A DNA stretch of 36,343 nt from an uncultured Bacteroidales bacterium (GTDB lineage: Bacteria > Bacteroidota > Bacteroidia > Bacteroidales > UBA932), in NCBI GenBank assembly GCA_949300335.1, contig CASGDV010000121.1:1-36343 (forward strand), in the 5' to 3' direction. Position 1 is the first letter of the stretch. Each line of letters starts with the position of its first letter. Shown in pieces: positions 1-8,955 of the stretch. Position numbers and translations under genes: made by a program. Under the pieces are notes generated by a model. It ran no database searches. It was not told the DNA's origin and was given only the letters and a program-made list of their open reading frames with translations.

Positions 1-13
1 ATTAATTTTTGCG

Positions 14-60
14 ATACCTCCAAATTTGGCTTTTCTAGGGCAATTGGAGGTATTCTTTTT
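14..60 (+). terminator. Rho-independent terminator of an upstream plus-strand gene
   Basis: A perfect 10-bp inverted repeat (ATACCTCCAA at 14-23, TTGGAGGTAT at 44-53) is followed on the plus strand by TCTTTTT. The minus-strand side is A-rich, so it works for a plus-strand transcript entering from left of the window. No terminator for the his operon itself was found in 61-157; that stretch holds only AT-rich sequence and a small imperfect palindrome at 60-76. Confidence 0.75.
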
Positions 61-157
61 ATCTTTAGCTAAGATACAAATTTTATATTACATTGGCAAT
101 CAATTCGTTATGAAATTCTAATCTTTTTACGATAGTCCCTAGTCTATTTTAATTGTT

Positions 158-925
158 TCACAAATGCAATCTTACCGGTATGCCGAGTCTGTCCAGATAT
201 TTTTTCAGGTCCGGAATCCGTATTTCACCATAATGAAATATGGAAGCTGCAAGAGCTGCATCAGCATTTCCGCCATCTGAAGCCAGTACGTCATATATGT
301 CTTTTTCACAGCCGGCGCCACCTGATGCTATGACAGGTATCGTCAGAATTTCCGACATTTTTTGATATACGTCGCAAGCATATCCTTTCTTCGTACCGTC
401 ATGGTCCATTGATGTAAACAGAATCTCGCCGGCACCATAATTCTGGACTTTGCATACCCAGTCGAACAGTTCTATTCCGGTAAGTCTGGTCCCGCCATGA
501 GTTGTAATCTTCCAGTTCCCGCCATCAACCCTGGCATCTACGGCAACGACTACACATTGGGAGCCGAATCTGTCCCTCAATTCGGAAATCAGAGCCGGTC
601 TTGCCACAGCCGCACTGTTTATGGAAATCTTGTCGGCTCCGGCCTTCAGAAGCAGAGCGGCATCCTCCACTGACGAAATTCCTCCTCCGACAGTGAACGG
701 TATATTTATTTCGGCAGCTATCCTGCTGACAAGCGAGGCAAATGTTCTTCTTCCTTCTATTGTTGCACTTATATCCAGAAAGACCAGTTCATCAGCCATC
801 TGGCGGCAATATTCCTTGGCAAGCATCACAGGGTCGCCTACATTTTCAAGTCCCTTGAAATTAATGCCCTTTACCGTCTTCCCGTCCTTTATATCAAGAC
901 AAGGTATTATTCTTTTCGTAAGCAT
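158..925 (-). CDS. hisF: Imidazole glycerol phosphate synthase, cyclase subunit HisF
   Basis: HisF is the (beta/alpha)8-barrel cyclase subunit of the cytoplasmic IGP synthase. It uses ammonia delivered by HisH to convert PRFAR to imidazole glycerol phosphate and AICAR. The protein is 255 aa, the usual length. The catalytic aspartates are visible at D11 (in [10 protein letters not shown]) and D130 (in VVAVDAR), and the phosphate-binding loops FTVGGGI and VIASGGAG are present. It is the last gene of the his operon, starting 5 nt after the hisA stop. No hisI/hisE follows, although these usually lie at the end of Bacteroidota his operons, so that step must be encoded elsewhere. Identification is secure. 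Confidence 0.97.
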   Translation of the reverse strand: MLTKRIIPCLDIKDGKTVKGINFKGLENVGDPVMLAKEYCRQMADELVFLDISATIEGRRTFASLVSRIAAEINIPFTVGGGISSVEDAALLLKAGADKISINSAAVARPALISELRDRFGSQCVVVAVDARVDGGNWKITTHGGTRLTGIELFDWVCKVQNYGAGEILFTSMDHDGTKKGYACDVYQKMSEILTIPVIASGGAGCEKDIYDVLASDGGNADAALAASIFHYGEIRIPDLKKYLDRLGIPVRLHL

Positions 926-930
926 GGCCG

Positions 931-1659
931 TCAGTTTTTGACAAGATATTTTCCAAGTTCACCGAGAGTGATCTTTCCTTCATAAATCGCCTTGCCTACG
1001 ATTACCGATTCCACTCCGGCCCTGTCAAGCGCAACTATGTCATCTATCTTCCCGACACCGCCGCTTGCTATTACGGTAAGTTCCGGGAATCTTGAAATCA
1101 ATGAGGAATATAAGTCTACCGAAGGCCCTTCCAACATTCCGTCCCGAGATATGTCCGTGACGATTACTGATTTCAGTCCCGTTCCCGAATAATTTTCCAG
1201 AAGTTCGTAAAGTGACAATCCGGAGTCCTCATTCCACCCGTTTACGGCAACTTTGCCGTTCATTGCATCGGCCCCAAGGACAATACGCTCACCTCCATAT
1301 TTACGTATCCACTCCATGAAAGTTTCCGGTGCCGAACATGCTATGCTTCCGCAAACGACTCTGGAAGCGCCGGCATTGAATACATCCGAAACAGACTGCC
1401 CGGATTTTATGCCTCCGCCGAACTCCACTTTCAATGATGTTGCTGACGCGACACGCTCAAGTGTCTTCAAGTTGACCGGTTTTCTGGATTTTGCTCCGTC
1501 CAGGTCCACTAGATGGATCCATCCGGCACCGGCATCCTCGAATTTCATGGCCATATCCACAGGATCTTCCGAATAAACGGTGCATTTGGAGTAATCTCCC
1601 TGTGAAAGTCTGACACAGCTCGCATCAATTATATCCATTGCAGGTATTATTTCTATCAT
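931..1659 (-). CDS. hisA: Phosphoribosylformimino-AICAR ribotide isomerase HisA
   Basis: HisA is the ProFAR isomerase, a (beta/alpha)8 barrel that converts ProFAR to PRFAR, the substrate of HisHF. The protein is 242 aa from the chosen start. Catalytic D9 (IIPAMDI) and D131 ([15 protein letters not shown]) and the phosphate loops VEFGGGI and VIASGGVG are visible. The open frame extends 47 codons further upstream into hisH, but the family N-terminus begins at MIEIIPAMD. The start codon there overlaps the hisH stop as ATGA, so that start is chosen. This suggests translational coupling to hisH. Confidence 0.96.
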   Translation of the reverse strand: MIEIIPAMDIIDASCVRLSQGDYSKCTVYSEDPVDMAMKFEDAGAGWIHLVDLDGAKSRKPVNLKTLERVASATSLKVEFGGGIKSGQSVSDVFNAGASRVVCGSIACSAPETFMEWIRKYGGERIVLGADAMNGKVAVNGWNEDSGLSLYELLENYSGTGLKSVIVTDISRDGMLEGPSVDLYSSLISRFPELTVIASGGVGKIDDIVALDRAGVESVIVGKAIYEGKITLGELGKYLVKN

Positions 1660-2246
1660 ATTCCTGTTTTTAAAAAGTTTGACAACAGACGCTCTCCGGC
1701 TTCGCCGCTCTTTTCCGGATGAAACTGGCAACCGAAATAATTGTCTTTTTTCAATGATGCGCTGAATTTCACGCAGTATTCCGTCGATGCCGCCGTCCAT
1801 TCATTCACATCCGCATAATAGGAATGTACAAAATACATGTATGAATTTTCGTCAATCCCGTCATAAAGCGGAGACTTCAGTCCCGTAACCGAATTCCATC
1901 CCACATGAGGGACCTTGAACTGCGGAATATCAGGAAAACGCCTTACCACATTTGGAAATATACCCAGACATTCGGTATCATTTTCCTCTGAATGCCGGCA
2001 CATCAGCTGCATGCCAAGACATATGCCCAGCACAGGACGTCCGAATGTTCTGATAAAACCGTCCAGACCGGATTCCGTCAATCGCGCCATCGCCCACGAA
2101 GCCTCCCCTACTCCGGGAAGAATCAGCCTGTCACATCCGGACAATACCGGCAATTCCGATGAAATAAGATAGTCTGCTCCGAGTCTTCTCAATGCATTTT
2201 CAACCGAATTCAGGTTTCCTGCCTGATAATCTATAATACCTGTCAT
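1656..2246 (-). CDS. hisH: Imidazole glycerol phosphate synthase, glutaminase subunit HisH
   Basis: HisH is a class I (triad) glutamine amidotransferase of 196 aa that supplies ammonia to HisF. The nucleophile C76 sits in the elbow GICLGMQ. The rest of the triad is H176 and E178 in QFHPEKSG. The oxyanion-strand motif LPGVGEASWAM is also present. It starts 16 nt after the hisCB stop, and its stop overlaps the hisA start by 4 nt. Here hisA separates hisH from its partner hisF, an arrangement common in his operons. Confidence 0.97.
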   Translation of the reverse strand: MTGIIDYQAGNLNSVENALRRLGADYLISSELPVLSGCDRLILPGVGEASWAMARLTESGLDGFIRTFGRPVLGICLGMQLMCRHSEENDTECLGIFPNVVRRFPDIPQFKVPHVGWNSVTGLKSPLYDGIDENSYMYFVHSYYADVNEWTAASTEYCVKFSASLKKDNYFGCQFHPEKSGEAGERLLSNFLKTGI

Positions 2247-2262
2247 AAAATATATCTTCCTT

Positions 2263-3900
2263 TCATATCTGTCCTTTGCTGCTCGGAATACCTCCAGCTG
2301 CCGGATTTCTGTAAACAGCCTGTTTCAATGCCCTTGCAAAAGCCTTGAATACACCTTCAATGATATGATGGTCATTTTTTCCACATGCTCTTACATGCAG
2401 ATTGCAGTGCAGGTTTTCTGCCAAGGACTTGAAGAAGTGTTCGAACATCTGCGACGACACATCCCCTATCCTGTCCGACGAAAACCGGACATCCCATATG
2501 AAATCCGTCCTTCCGCCTATATCGAGCAAGACCGAAGCTTCCGCCTCATCCATAGGCAGGGAAAAGCCGTACCGTTCAATGCCGGCCTTGTTGCCGAGAG
2601 CTTTTCCTATCGCTTCGCCGAGAGCTATGGCAACATCCTCGACAGTATGATGGTCATCAGTCTGGATATCTCCGTAACATACCACATCCAGTGCAGTCAT
2701 GGAATGATAGCCTATCTGTTCCAGCATATGATTGAAAAAATGGAGTCCTGTCCTGATATACGGTTCCTTGAACCTGTCCAGGCATATTCTTACAACTATA
2801 TCTGTTTCCTTTGTCCTGCGTCTGACTTCCGCCATACGAAGAGAAGTTCCGTCCTCTTTTTCCTCTTCTGCAGACGTTCCAAGAACCTTCAGCAAAGCCG
2901 CATTTTCTTCCGGAGTCCCGACAGTCACCCTGAGACAGTTTTCGCAGCCGTACTCTGAAGACCGGTCACGAACTATGATTCCCGCCTCAACAAGGGAATC
3001 AAATGCGGCCTGCTTGTTCCTGAACTTCACCAGAAGGAAATTCGCGTCGGACGGATATACGTTCACAACATCTGGAAGTGTCTGAAGTTTTTCATAAAGT
3101 TTCTGCCTTTCATTCTTTATTATTTCCACCTTATCCATTACCTGAACAGCACCGTCCAGAAGTTCGGAAGCTTTGGCCTGATTCAGGATACTTATATTGT
3201 AAGGATATTTTATACGGGACAGCATACCTGTGATAAAACTGTCCGCAATCACAAGTCCCAACCGAAGTCCGGCCATTCCCCATGCCTTGGAGAAAGTCTG
3301 GAGAATTACAAGATTCGGATGCCCGCCGACTTCGCCGGCAAGACTGCCGTCCCCGGCAAAATCGATATACGCTTCATCCACTACTACAATGCCGTCAAAT
3401 CCTTCGACAACCCTCATTACCTCATTCCTGTCAAGCAGATTTCCCGTAGGATTGTTGGGGGAACACAGGAATATGACCCTTGTATCCGTTCTCACCTTCT
3501 CCAGAAGTCTGTCCGCGCTCAAGGCAAATCCCTCGTCAAGAGGACAATCTATGACATCCACATCATTGATTACTGCAGATACAGAATAAATCTTGTATGT
3601 CGGAACTATCTGGAGCATACTGGATTTTCCCGGTGGACAGAACAGGCGCAATATGAGATCAATCGGCTCATCGCTGCCGTTTCCGAGAAAAATATTCCCG
3701 ACTGGTACGTTCTTCAGAACCGAAATTTTCTTTTTCAGTTCTTCCTGATGAGGTGACGGATACCTGTTCACTCCGTTGTCATATGGATTTTCATTTGCAT
3801 CAAGATATATGCTCATCCTGGATTTGCAGTCATCCCTGGCAGTGGAATATGGCGTAAGATGTTTCAGATTATCTCTGACAAGTTCATATATGTTTTTCAT
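2263..3900 (-). CDS. Fused histidinol-phosphate aminotransferase / imidazoleglycerol-phosphate dehydratase (HisC-HisB)
   Basis: One 545-aa frame carries two His-pathway enzymes. Residues 1 to about 345 are a class I/II PLP aminotransferase (HisC) with CSPNNPTGN, VVDEAYIDF and the PLP lysine K205 in TFSKAWGMAGLRLG. Residues about 356-545 are a complete IGP dehydratase (HisB): RTKETDI, GLHFFNHML, DDHHTVED, MDEAEA, FEHFF and the C-terminal DHHIIEGVFKAFARAL manganese-binding motif. An acidic linker (about 341-354) joins them, and M356 resembles an ordinary HisB N-terminus, so internal initiation near 2835 is possible. The HAD histidinol-phosphatase domain usually fused to HisB in Bacteroides and enterobacteria is absent. 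The start overlaps the hisD stop by 4 nt. The two domain assignments are secure; the fusion is read directly from an uninterrupted frame. Confidence 0.93.
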   Translation of the reverse strand: MKNIYELVRDNLKHLTPYSTARDDCKSRMSIYLDANENPYDNGVNRYPSPHQEELKKKISVLKNVPVGNIFLGNGSDEPIDLILRLFCPPGKSSMLQIVPTYKIYSVSAVINDVDVIDCPLDEGFALSADRLLEKVRTDTRVIFLCSPNNPTGNLLDRNEVMRVVEGFDGIVVVDEAYIDFAGDGSLAGEVGGHPNLVILQTFSKAWGMAGLRLGLVIADSFITGMLSRIKYPYNISILNQAKASELLDGAVQVMDKVEIIKNERQKLYEKLQTLPDVVNVYPSDANFLLVKFRNKQAAFDSLVEAGIIVRDRSSEYGCENCLRVTVGTPEENAALLKVLGTSAEEEKEDGTSLRMAEVRRRTKETDIVVRICLDRFKEPYIRTGLHFFNHMLEQIGYHSMTALDVVCYGDIQTDDHHTVEDVAIALGEAIGKALGNKAGIERYGFSLPMDEAEASVLLDIGGRTDFIWDVRFSSDRIGDVSSQMFEHFFKSLAENLHCNLHVRACGKNDHHIIEGVFKAFARALKQAVYRNPAAGGIPSSKGQI

Positions 3901-5213
3901 AATTTTCTACTTTTATTTTCAACCCTTACCTCGACAGCTTTTCCGTGCGCCTCCAGCCCTTCAGCCGAGGCCATCGCCATGATTGTCGGCCCGAGACTTC
4001 TCAGACCTTCTTCCGTAAGTTCCTGTATGGTCATTTTTTTCATATAGCTGGAAATATTGACTCCGGAACATGATTTCGCCCAGCCTCCGGTTGGAAGAGT
4101 ATGATTGGTTCCCGAAGCATAATCGCCTGCACTCTCGGGAGAATAGTTGCCGAGGAAGACACTGCCGGCATTGTATATTTTCCCGACAGTCTTCCACGGC
4201 TCCGCCATACTTATCACAAGATGCTCAGGAGCATACATGTTCACCATATCTGCCATTTCTTCCTCCGTTTTCAGGAGAACTACTCGGCTGTTCGATGCCG
4301 ATGATTTCAGGAATTCTTTCCTTCCGAGATTTTCCGCCTGGCGTCCGAGCATAGATTCAACCTGTGCAGCCAAAGTTTCGGAACATGTTACCAGTATGGC
4401 CTGGCTGCCCGGACCATGTTCCAGCTGGGAAAGGAAGTCGGCGCATACATACTGCGGTACGGCTGTATCATCGGCCATTATCATGATTTCTGACGGACCG
4501 GCCGGCATGTCTATAGAGCACACTGTTGCAGCGACCTGCTGCTTTGCCTCGGTCACATAGGCATTCCCGGGACCGAAAATCTTGTCTACCTTGGATATTG
4601 CACCGGCACCGTAAGCCATGGTTCCTATGGCGACTGCTCCTCCGAGTTTATAGACGTTCTCTATCCCGCATTTTCTCGCGCAGTAAAGTATTTCGGGAGA
4701 AACACGTCCCGACCTGTCTGCCGGAGTGCACAGAACCACGTCACGGCATCCGGCAATTCCGGCAGGGACAGCCAGCATGAGTACGGTGGAAAACAGCGGA
4801 GCCGTTCCGCCCGGAATATACAATCCTATTCTCGGTATCGGTATATTCTTCTGCATGCACAGCACCCCGGGCATGGTTTCCACTGTTATATCATTCTGTA
4901 ACTGGGCTTCATGGAACTTGCGGATATTTTCATATGCGGTATCTATCGCTGCCGGCAGCTCCTTCCCGAGATTCTTTTCCGCATTGAGGAATTCTTCCTC
5001 CGAAACCTTCAGCCTGACTGGATCGGCATCCCATCCATCGAGTTTTCTCGTATACTCGCAGACCTTTTCAAGTCCTTCGGATTCTATGTCATGCAATATG
5101 GCGGAGACAGTATCCACAATTTTCCTGTCCGTCACATAGGATGGACGGCAAAGCGCATCTTTCCACAATTTTCTGTCAGGATATCTGATTATCAACGGTT
5201 TTATCGGTTCCAT
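3897..5213 (-). CDS. hisD: Histidinol dehydrogenase HisD
   Basis: HisD is the zinc-dependent NAD enzyme that oxidises L-histidinol to L-histidine in two steps. The protein is 438 aa, normal for the family. The catalytic pair E330-H331 lies in MYAPEHL. Probable zinc ligands are Q263 and H266 (SQLEHGPGS), D364 (SAGDYASGTNH) and H423 (EAHGKAVEVR). The signature IDMPAGPSE is present. It starts 12 nt after the hisG stop, and its stop overlaps the hisCB start (ATGA). Confidence 0.97.
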   Translation of the reverse strand: MEPIKPLIIRYPDRKLWKDALCRPSYVTDRKIVDTVSAILHDIESEGLEKVCEYTRKLDGWDADPVRLKVSEEEFLNAEKNLGKELPAAIDTAYENIRKFHEAQLQNDITVETMPGVLCMQKNIPIPRIGLYIPGGTAPLFSTVLMLAVPAGIAGCRDVVLCTPADRSGRVSPEILYCARKCGIENVYKLGGAVAIGTMAYGAGAISKVDKIFGPGNAYVTEAKQQVAATVCSIDMPAGPSEIMIMADDTAVPQYVCADFLSQLEHGPGSQAILVTCSETLAAQVESMLGRQAENLGRKEFLKSSASNSRVVLLKTEEEMADMVNMYAPEHLVISMAEPWKTVGKIYNAGSVFLGNYSPESAGDYASGTNHTLPTGGWAKSCSGVNISSYMKKMTIQELTEEGLRSLGPTIMAMASAEGLEAHGKAVEVRVENKSRKL

Positions 5214-5225
5214 AATTTCCTTTTC

Positions 5226-6083
5226 TTACAATATGACCTTTTCGAGAGAAAGAACAAGAATATCCTCGGCTCCTATTTTTTTAAGCTGCACGGATTTTTT
5301 CCAAAGATCGTCATCTTCGACCACTGCGTGAATGGCACTCCATTCCTTGTCTGCCAAAGGAAGCAGTGTAGGGCTCTTCATGCTCGGAATTATCTCCAAC
5401 GCCTCTTCTACCTTGTCATTGGGAATGTTCACAAGCATATACTTCTTACCCTTGCTCAACATTACGGACTCCAGACGGAACATGAACTCTTCAAGAATAT
5501 TGTCCTTGCATTCATCCAAAGAAGGCGAAGCTATTAGAACGGCTTCGGAATGCATCACGACTTCCACTTCGGCAAGTCCGTTCGATACAAGAGTACCGCC
5601 GCTGCTGACTATATCGAATATGCCGTCGGCCATGCCTATAGAAGGTGCGATTTCCACACTGCCGGCAATCTCCCTTATTTCGCAGTTTATAGAATTCTTT
5701 TCAAAAAAACGTCTGAGTATGTTTGGATATGAAGTAGCTATGCGCTTACCCTCGAAATAGGAAAGTCCGGTATAAGTTTCAGTTTTCGGGACGGCAAGGG
5801 AAAGACGGCATTTCCCGAATTTGAGACGTTTGAGGATTTTCACATCAAAACCTCTTTCCTCGACTTCATTCAATCCGACTATGCCGATATCCGCTATTCC
5901 GCATGATACAGTCTGAGGGATATCGTCATCCCTGAGATACAACACTTCGAGAGGGAAATTTTCGGACATTGTAAGCAACCTTCTGCTGCTCTCCTCAATA
6001 CGGATTCCGGCATTTCTCAGAATATCAAGGCTTTTTTCATTCAGTCTGCCTTTTGACTGAAGGGCAACTCTCAGATTTTCCAT
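5226..6083 (-). CDS. hisG: ATP phosphoribosyltransferase HisG, long form
   Basis: HisG catalyses the first committed step of histidine synthesis, PRPP + ATP to phosphoribosyl-ATP. The protein is 285 aa, which marks the long (HisGL) form. The catalytic domain is followed by an ACT-like regulatory domain at about 211-285, so allosteric feedback by histidine is expected and no HisZ partner is needed. The PRPP-binding loop is FDIVSSGGTLVSNGL (about 156-170). It is the first structural gene of the operon and lies directly behind an attenuator (6109-6218), giving control at both transcription and enzyme level. Confidence 0.97.
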   Translation of the reverse strand: MENLRVALQSKGRLNEKSLDILRNAGIRIEESSRRLLTMSENFPLEVLYLRDDDIPQTVSCGIADIGIVGLNEVEERGFDVKILKRLKFGKCRLSLAVPKTETYTGLSYFEGKRIATSYPNILRRFFEKNSINCEIREIAGSVEIAPSIGMADGIFDIVSSGGTLVSNGLAEVEVVMHSEAVLIASPSLDECKDNILEEFMFRLESVMLSKGKKYMLVNIPNDKVEEALEIIPSMKSPTLLPLADKEWSAIHAVVEDDDLWKKSVQLKKIGAEDILVLSLEKVIL

Positions 6084-6108
6084 ATATGTCTTATCAAGTC
6101 TGTTTTAC

Positions 6109-6138
6109 AAAAAAAAGGCCTGCCTTACGGCAAGCCTT
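6109..6138 (-). terminator. Attenuator terminator of the his operon
   Basis: On the minus strand a 10-bp stem (AAGGCTTGCC at 6138-6129, loop GTAA, GGCAGGCCTT at 6124-6115, one G-U pair) runs straight into eight T residues, 26 nt before the hisG start. It lies between the leader peptide and hisG, so it must be read through for the operon to be expressed. An upstream GGCAGG (6168-6163) duplicates the 3' arm and can pair with CTTGCC of the 5' arm, making a competing antiterminator. Confidence 0.88.
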
Positions 6139-6176
6139 CATATATTCACATCATACATGTCACCTGCCATCAACTT

Positions 6177-6218
6177 TCATTGACGGTGATGATGCAAGTA
6201 TGACATATTGTTATTCAT
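6177..6218 (-). CDS. His operon leader peptide
   Basis: This is a short minus-strand frame whose product is MNNNMSYLHHHRQ from ATG at 6218, or MSYLHHHRQ from the in-frame ATG at 6206; the TGA is at 6179-6177. It contains three consecutive histidine codons (CAT CAT CAC). It lies just downstream of a Bacteroidota-type promoter and upstream of the 6109-6138 terminator. This matches the established logic of his attenuation: stalling at His codons when charged tRNA-His is scarce favours the antiterminator. The peptide itself probably has no other role. Confidence 0.85.
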   Translation of the reverse strand: MNNNMSYLHHHRQ

Positions 6219-6237
6219 TAATGTTCCGCGTTTCCGA

Positions 6238-6268
6238 CAAAATTAGGAAAATAATATTTAATTTTCAA
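6238..6268 (-). promoter_or_regulatory. his operon promoter
   Basis: On the minus strand TTG (6268-6266), a 20-nt spacer and TAATTTTG (6245-6238) fit the Bacteroidota -33/-7 consensus. The -33 element lies inside the last codons of pgi, so the his promoter overlaps the end of the upstream gene. Transcription would start near 6231, a little before the leader peptide. Confidence 0.7.
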
Positions 6269-7601
6269 GTCTGGCCATCAATTTTTCCGCCTGATCTTCA
6301 TACCCCGGCTTCCCGAGCAATGCGAACATGTTCTTCTTGTACGCTTCCACGCCGGGCTGGTTGAAAGGATTTACGCCGAGGACATACGCACTGATACCGC
6401 AGGCCTTTTCAAAGAAATAGAACAATTCTCCAAGATTGTACTCGTCTATCCGGTCAATTGAAACAGACAATTGAGGCACGCCGCCGTCGATATGTGCCAG
6501 TTTCGTACCCAATTCCGCCTTCCGGTTGCATTCCTCGACATGTTTTCCGGAAAGGAAATTCAAGCCGTCCAGATTCTGCGGATCATTCCCGATGATAACG
6601 TTCCTGTTGCTGTTCCCGACGGATATTACCGTCTCCATAAGCGTTCTCTCGCCATCCTGGATATACTGTCCCATCGAATGAAGGTCAGTCGTGAAATTCA
6701 CGGATGCAGGGAAAATGCCTTTCCCGTCCTTACCTTCCGATTCGCCGTACAACTGCTTCCACCATTCCCCGAAATACTGGAGTTTAGGATTGAAGGACAC
6801 CAATATCTCTATTTTTTTCCCTTTGGAATACAGAAGATTCCTCATTGCCGCATATTGTACTGCAGGGTTGTTCTCCGAAGGTCCGGCACATTCCTTTTCC
6901 ATGGCGGCCGCTCCTTCCAGAATACGTCTCGCATCGAAACCTGCTATCACTATTGGAAGCAGCCCGACAGGAGTAAGTACTGAAAAACGTCCTCCGACAT
7001 TGTCCTCTATCACAAAGGTCCTGTAGCCTTCCTGAACAGACAGGGATTTCAATGCACCTTTCTTCGCATCGGTGACAGCAACAATCCTTTCTGCAGCTTC
7101 TTCAGTTCCATAAGCCGTTTCCATATGATTCTTGACTATACGGAAAGCAACGGCAGGTTCCGTGGTTGTACCCGACTTGGAAATTACGATCACGCCGACA
7201 TTCCTCTCCTTCATCAGGTCCAGCAGTTCCGCCATATATTCCTCCGAAAGATTATGACCTGCGAAAACGATTTCAGGAGCTGCCTTTTCTCTTTTCAACT
7301 GTTTTTCAAAAGAATGTGACAAAGCTTCCAAAGCACATTTGGCTCCAAGGTATGAGCCTCCGATACCGATTACGACCACCAGATCGATGTGCTTGCTTTT
7401 CCATAAATCCCTTACGCTTTCGAATTCCTTCAGAAGGGATTCCGGAGTAGAAGACGGGAGATGTTTCCATCCCAGAAAATCATTTCCTTCCCCGCTTTCT
7501 TTTTCAAGAACGTCCAAAGCTCCAAGCGCCTTCCCTATATAATCCTTGTATTCTGCACTGTTTACAAAGGATGTGCAGCCTCCCATTTTTACCTGTAACA
7601 T
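6258..7601 (-). CDS. pgi: Glucose-6-phosphate isomerase
   Basis: Pgi is the cytoplasmic glycolytic enzyme interconverting glucose-6-phosphate and fructose-6-phosphate. The protein is 447 aa, the short bacterial form. Visible motifs are VVIGIGGSYLGAK, the sugar-phosphate site ISKSGTTTEP, signature DNVGGRFSV, DLHSMGQYIQDG and signature FNQPGVEAYK near the C-terminus. It has its own promoter at 7649-7678. The his promoter overlaps its 3' end, so read-through from pgi into the his leader is possible and would still meet the attenuator. Confidence 0.97.
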   Translation of the reverse strand: MLQVKMGGCTSFVNSAEYKDYIGKALGALDVLEKESGEGNDFLGWKHLPSSTPESLLKEFESVRDLWKSKHIDLVVVIGIGGSYLGAKCALEALSHSFEKQLKREKAAPEIVFAGHNLSEEYMAELLDLMKERNVGVIVISKSGTTTEPAVAFRIVKNHMETAYGTEEAAERIVAVTDAKKGALKSLSVQEGYRTFVIEDNVGGRFSVLTPVGLLPIVIAGFDARRILEGAAAMEKECAGPSENNPAVQYAAMRNLLYSKGKKIEILVSFNPKLQYFGEWWKQLYGESEGKDGKGIFPASVNFTTDLHSMGQYIQDGERTLMETVISVGNSNRNVIIGNDPQNLDGLNFLSGKHVEECNRKAELGTKLAHIDGGVPQLSVSIDRIDEYNLGELFYFFEKACGISAYVLGVNPFNQPGVEAYKKNMFALLGKPGYEDQAEKLMARLEN

Positions 7602-7648
7602 ATATAAATTGCTTAAAATACTACAAATCCGGTTTCAGCGAAACCATA

Positions 7649-7678
7649 CAAATTTAAGTTTTTTTTCATATAATCAAA
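7649..7678 (-). promoter_or_regulatory. pgi promoter
   Basis: On the minus strand TTTG (7678-7675), an 18-nt spacer and TAAATTTG (7656-7649) make a good Bacteroidota promoter. The start site would be near 7642. The predicted 5' UTR begins with a small hairpin, GGTTTC-gct-GAAACC (7645-7631). Confidence 0.7.
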
Positions 7679-7688
7679 AGGATAAGAA

Positions 7689-8954
7689 TCATGCTTTTAC
7701 CTGAATTATGTCATCCATGGATGTTGTATACAGACGCGACCTGTGCTCGCATCTGATACCATCTGAATAATGTCCCGGATTCTGGGTTGCAAGACGAAGC
7801 AGACCGCTGTTTTCCGAATTAACCTTATCCATCAGTTCGGAGAGCCTGTCCTGACGAGAACGGAGTTTTTCGTCAAAATCGAACATGGCAGACTGAATCT
7901 GGCCGGCCATGACCAGATCATCCACGATTACTCCCGCCTTCTTGTACGAATATCCCGGCCTGTATATTATCTTCAATGCTCTGACAGCCTCCGACACGAC
8001 CTCCTGGGTACTGCTGGCAGCAACAGGCACCCTTACCGTTGCGGAAGGGAAATACTGCTCCATATCATCACGGAACCTGTTGGTATACAAGAATGTGGTT
8101 ATCTGATATGCGGCCGAACCTTCTTTCCTCAACTTCTTCGCGCATGACGCGGCAAAATCCGAAACTTTGGCGACAAGTTCATCCTCATCGGTCACCATTT
8201 CCGCAAATGAACGGGATGTGCAGATTGATTTGCGTCTGCCGTACTTCTCATATTCTATACATGCCGTTCCATGCAATTCTTCCCATGTCCTGACAGAGGT
8301 TATGTTGAAGTTTTCCTGTACCCAGGACTGCGGACGTTCTGCAAAATCAAGAGCCGTTGAAATTCCGCGCTCAACCAGCTTCGAAGCCAGTTTTCTCCCG
8401 ATTCCCCAAACATCTCCTATAGGGGTGAGAGACAGAGCCTTTATCCGTTTGGCATCATTATCAATGGCACAGACACCGTTGTAGGCCCTGTACTTCTTGG
8501 CAAAATGGCTTGCAACCTTTGCCAAAGTCCTTGTCGGCGCCAGCCCTATGCTCACCGGTATTCCCACACATTTGAATACCTTGCCGGCCAGCGCCCTGCA
8601 TAAAGACAGAATTTCATTGTAATCCAATCCTTTCAAATCAAGAAAAGCCTCGTCTATCGAATAAACCTCGATTTTAGGTACGGAATCCGACAATATCGTC
8701 ATGACCCTCGAAGACATATCTCCGTACAGGGCATAATTTGAAGAACAGGCTATGACACGTCCGGAATCGCAAAGAGTTTTAATCTGAAAAAACGGAGTAC
8801 CCATCTTTATGCCCATAGCCTTGCTTTCATTGCTCCTCGACACAACGCATCCGTCATTGTTTGAAAGTACGACGACAGGTTTTCCTTCCAGCTGCGGCCT
8901 GAAAACCCGCTCACAGGAGACAAAGAAATTATTGCAGTCTACCAAAGCATACAT
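7689..8954 (-). CDS. umuC: Y-family DNA polymerase UmuC (Pol V catalytic subunit)
   Basis: UmuC is an error-prone translesion DNA polymerase that acts with processed UmuD. The protein is 421 aa, as expected. The N-terminal palm motif MYALVDCNNFFVSCERVF supplies metal ligand D6. SIDEAFLDL supplies D101 and E102. The motif SNNDGCVVSRSNE is typical of UmuC rather than DinB. The helix-hairpin-helix region (VWGIGRKLASKLVERGI) and the little-finger domain follow. Its start lies 1 nt after the umuD stop, so the two genes are translationally coupled. Confidence 0.95.
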   Translation of the reverse strand: MYALVDCNNFFVSCERVFRPQLEGKPVVVLSNNDGCVVSRSNESKAMGIKMGTPFFQIKTLCDSGRVIACSSNYALYGDMSSRVMTILSDSVPKIEVYSIDEAFLDLKGLDYNEILSLCRALAGKVFKCVGIPVSIGLAPTRTLAKVASHFAKKYRAYNGVCAIDNDAKRIKALSLTPIGDVWGIGRKLASKLVERGISTALDFAERPQSWVQENFNITSVRTWEELHGTACIEYEKYGRRKSICTSRSFAEMVTDEDELVAKVSDFAASCAKKLRKEGSAAYQITTFLYTNRFRDDMEQYFPSATVRVPVAASSTQEVVSEAVRALKIIYRPGYSYKKAGVIVDDLVMAGQIQSAMFDFDEKLRSRQDRLSELMDKVNSENSGLLRLATQNPGHYSDGIRCEHRSRLYTTSMDDIIQVKA

Positions 8955-8955
8955 C

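Noticed and set aside
1660..1800. 47-codon N-terminal extension of HisA
   Set aside because: It overlaps hisH, has no similarity to the HisA N-terminus, and the ATGA overlap marks the real start at 1659.
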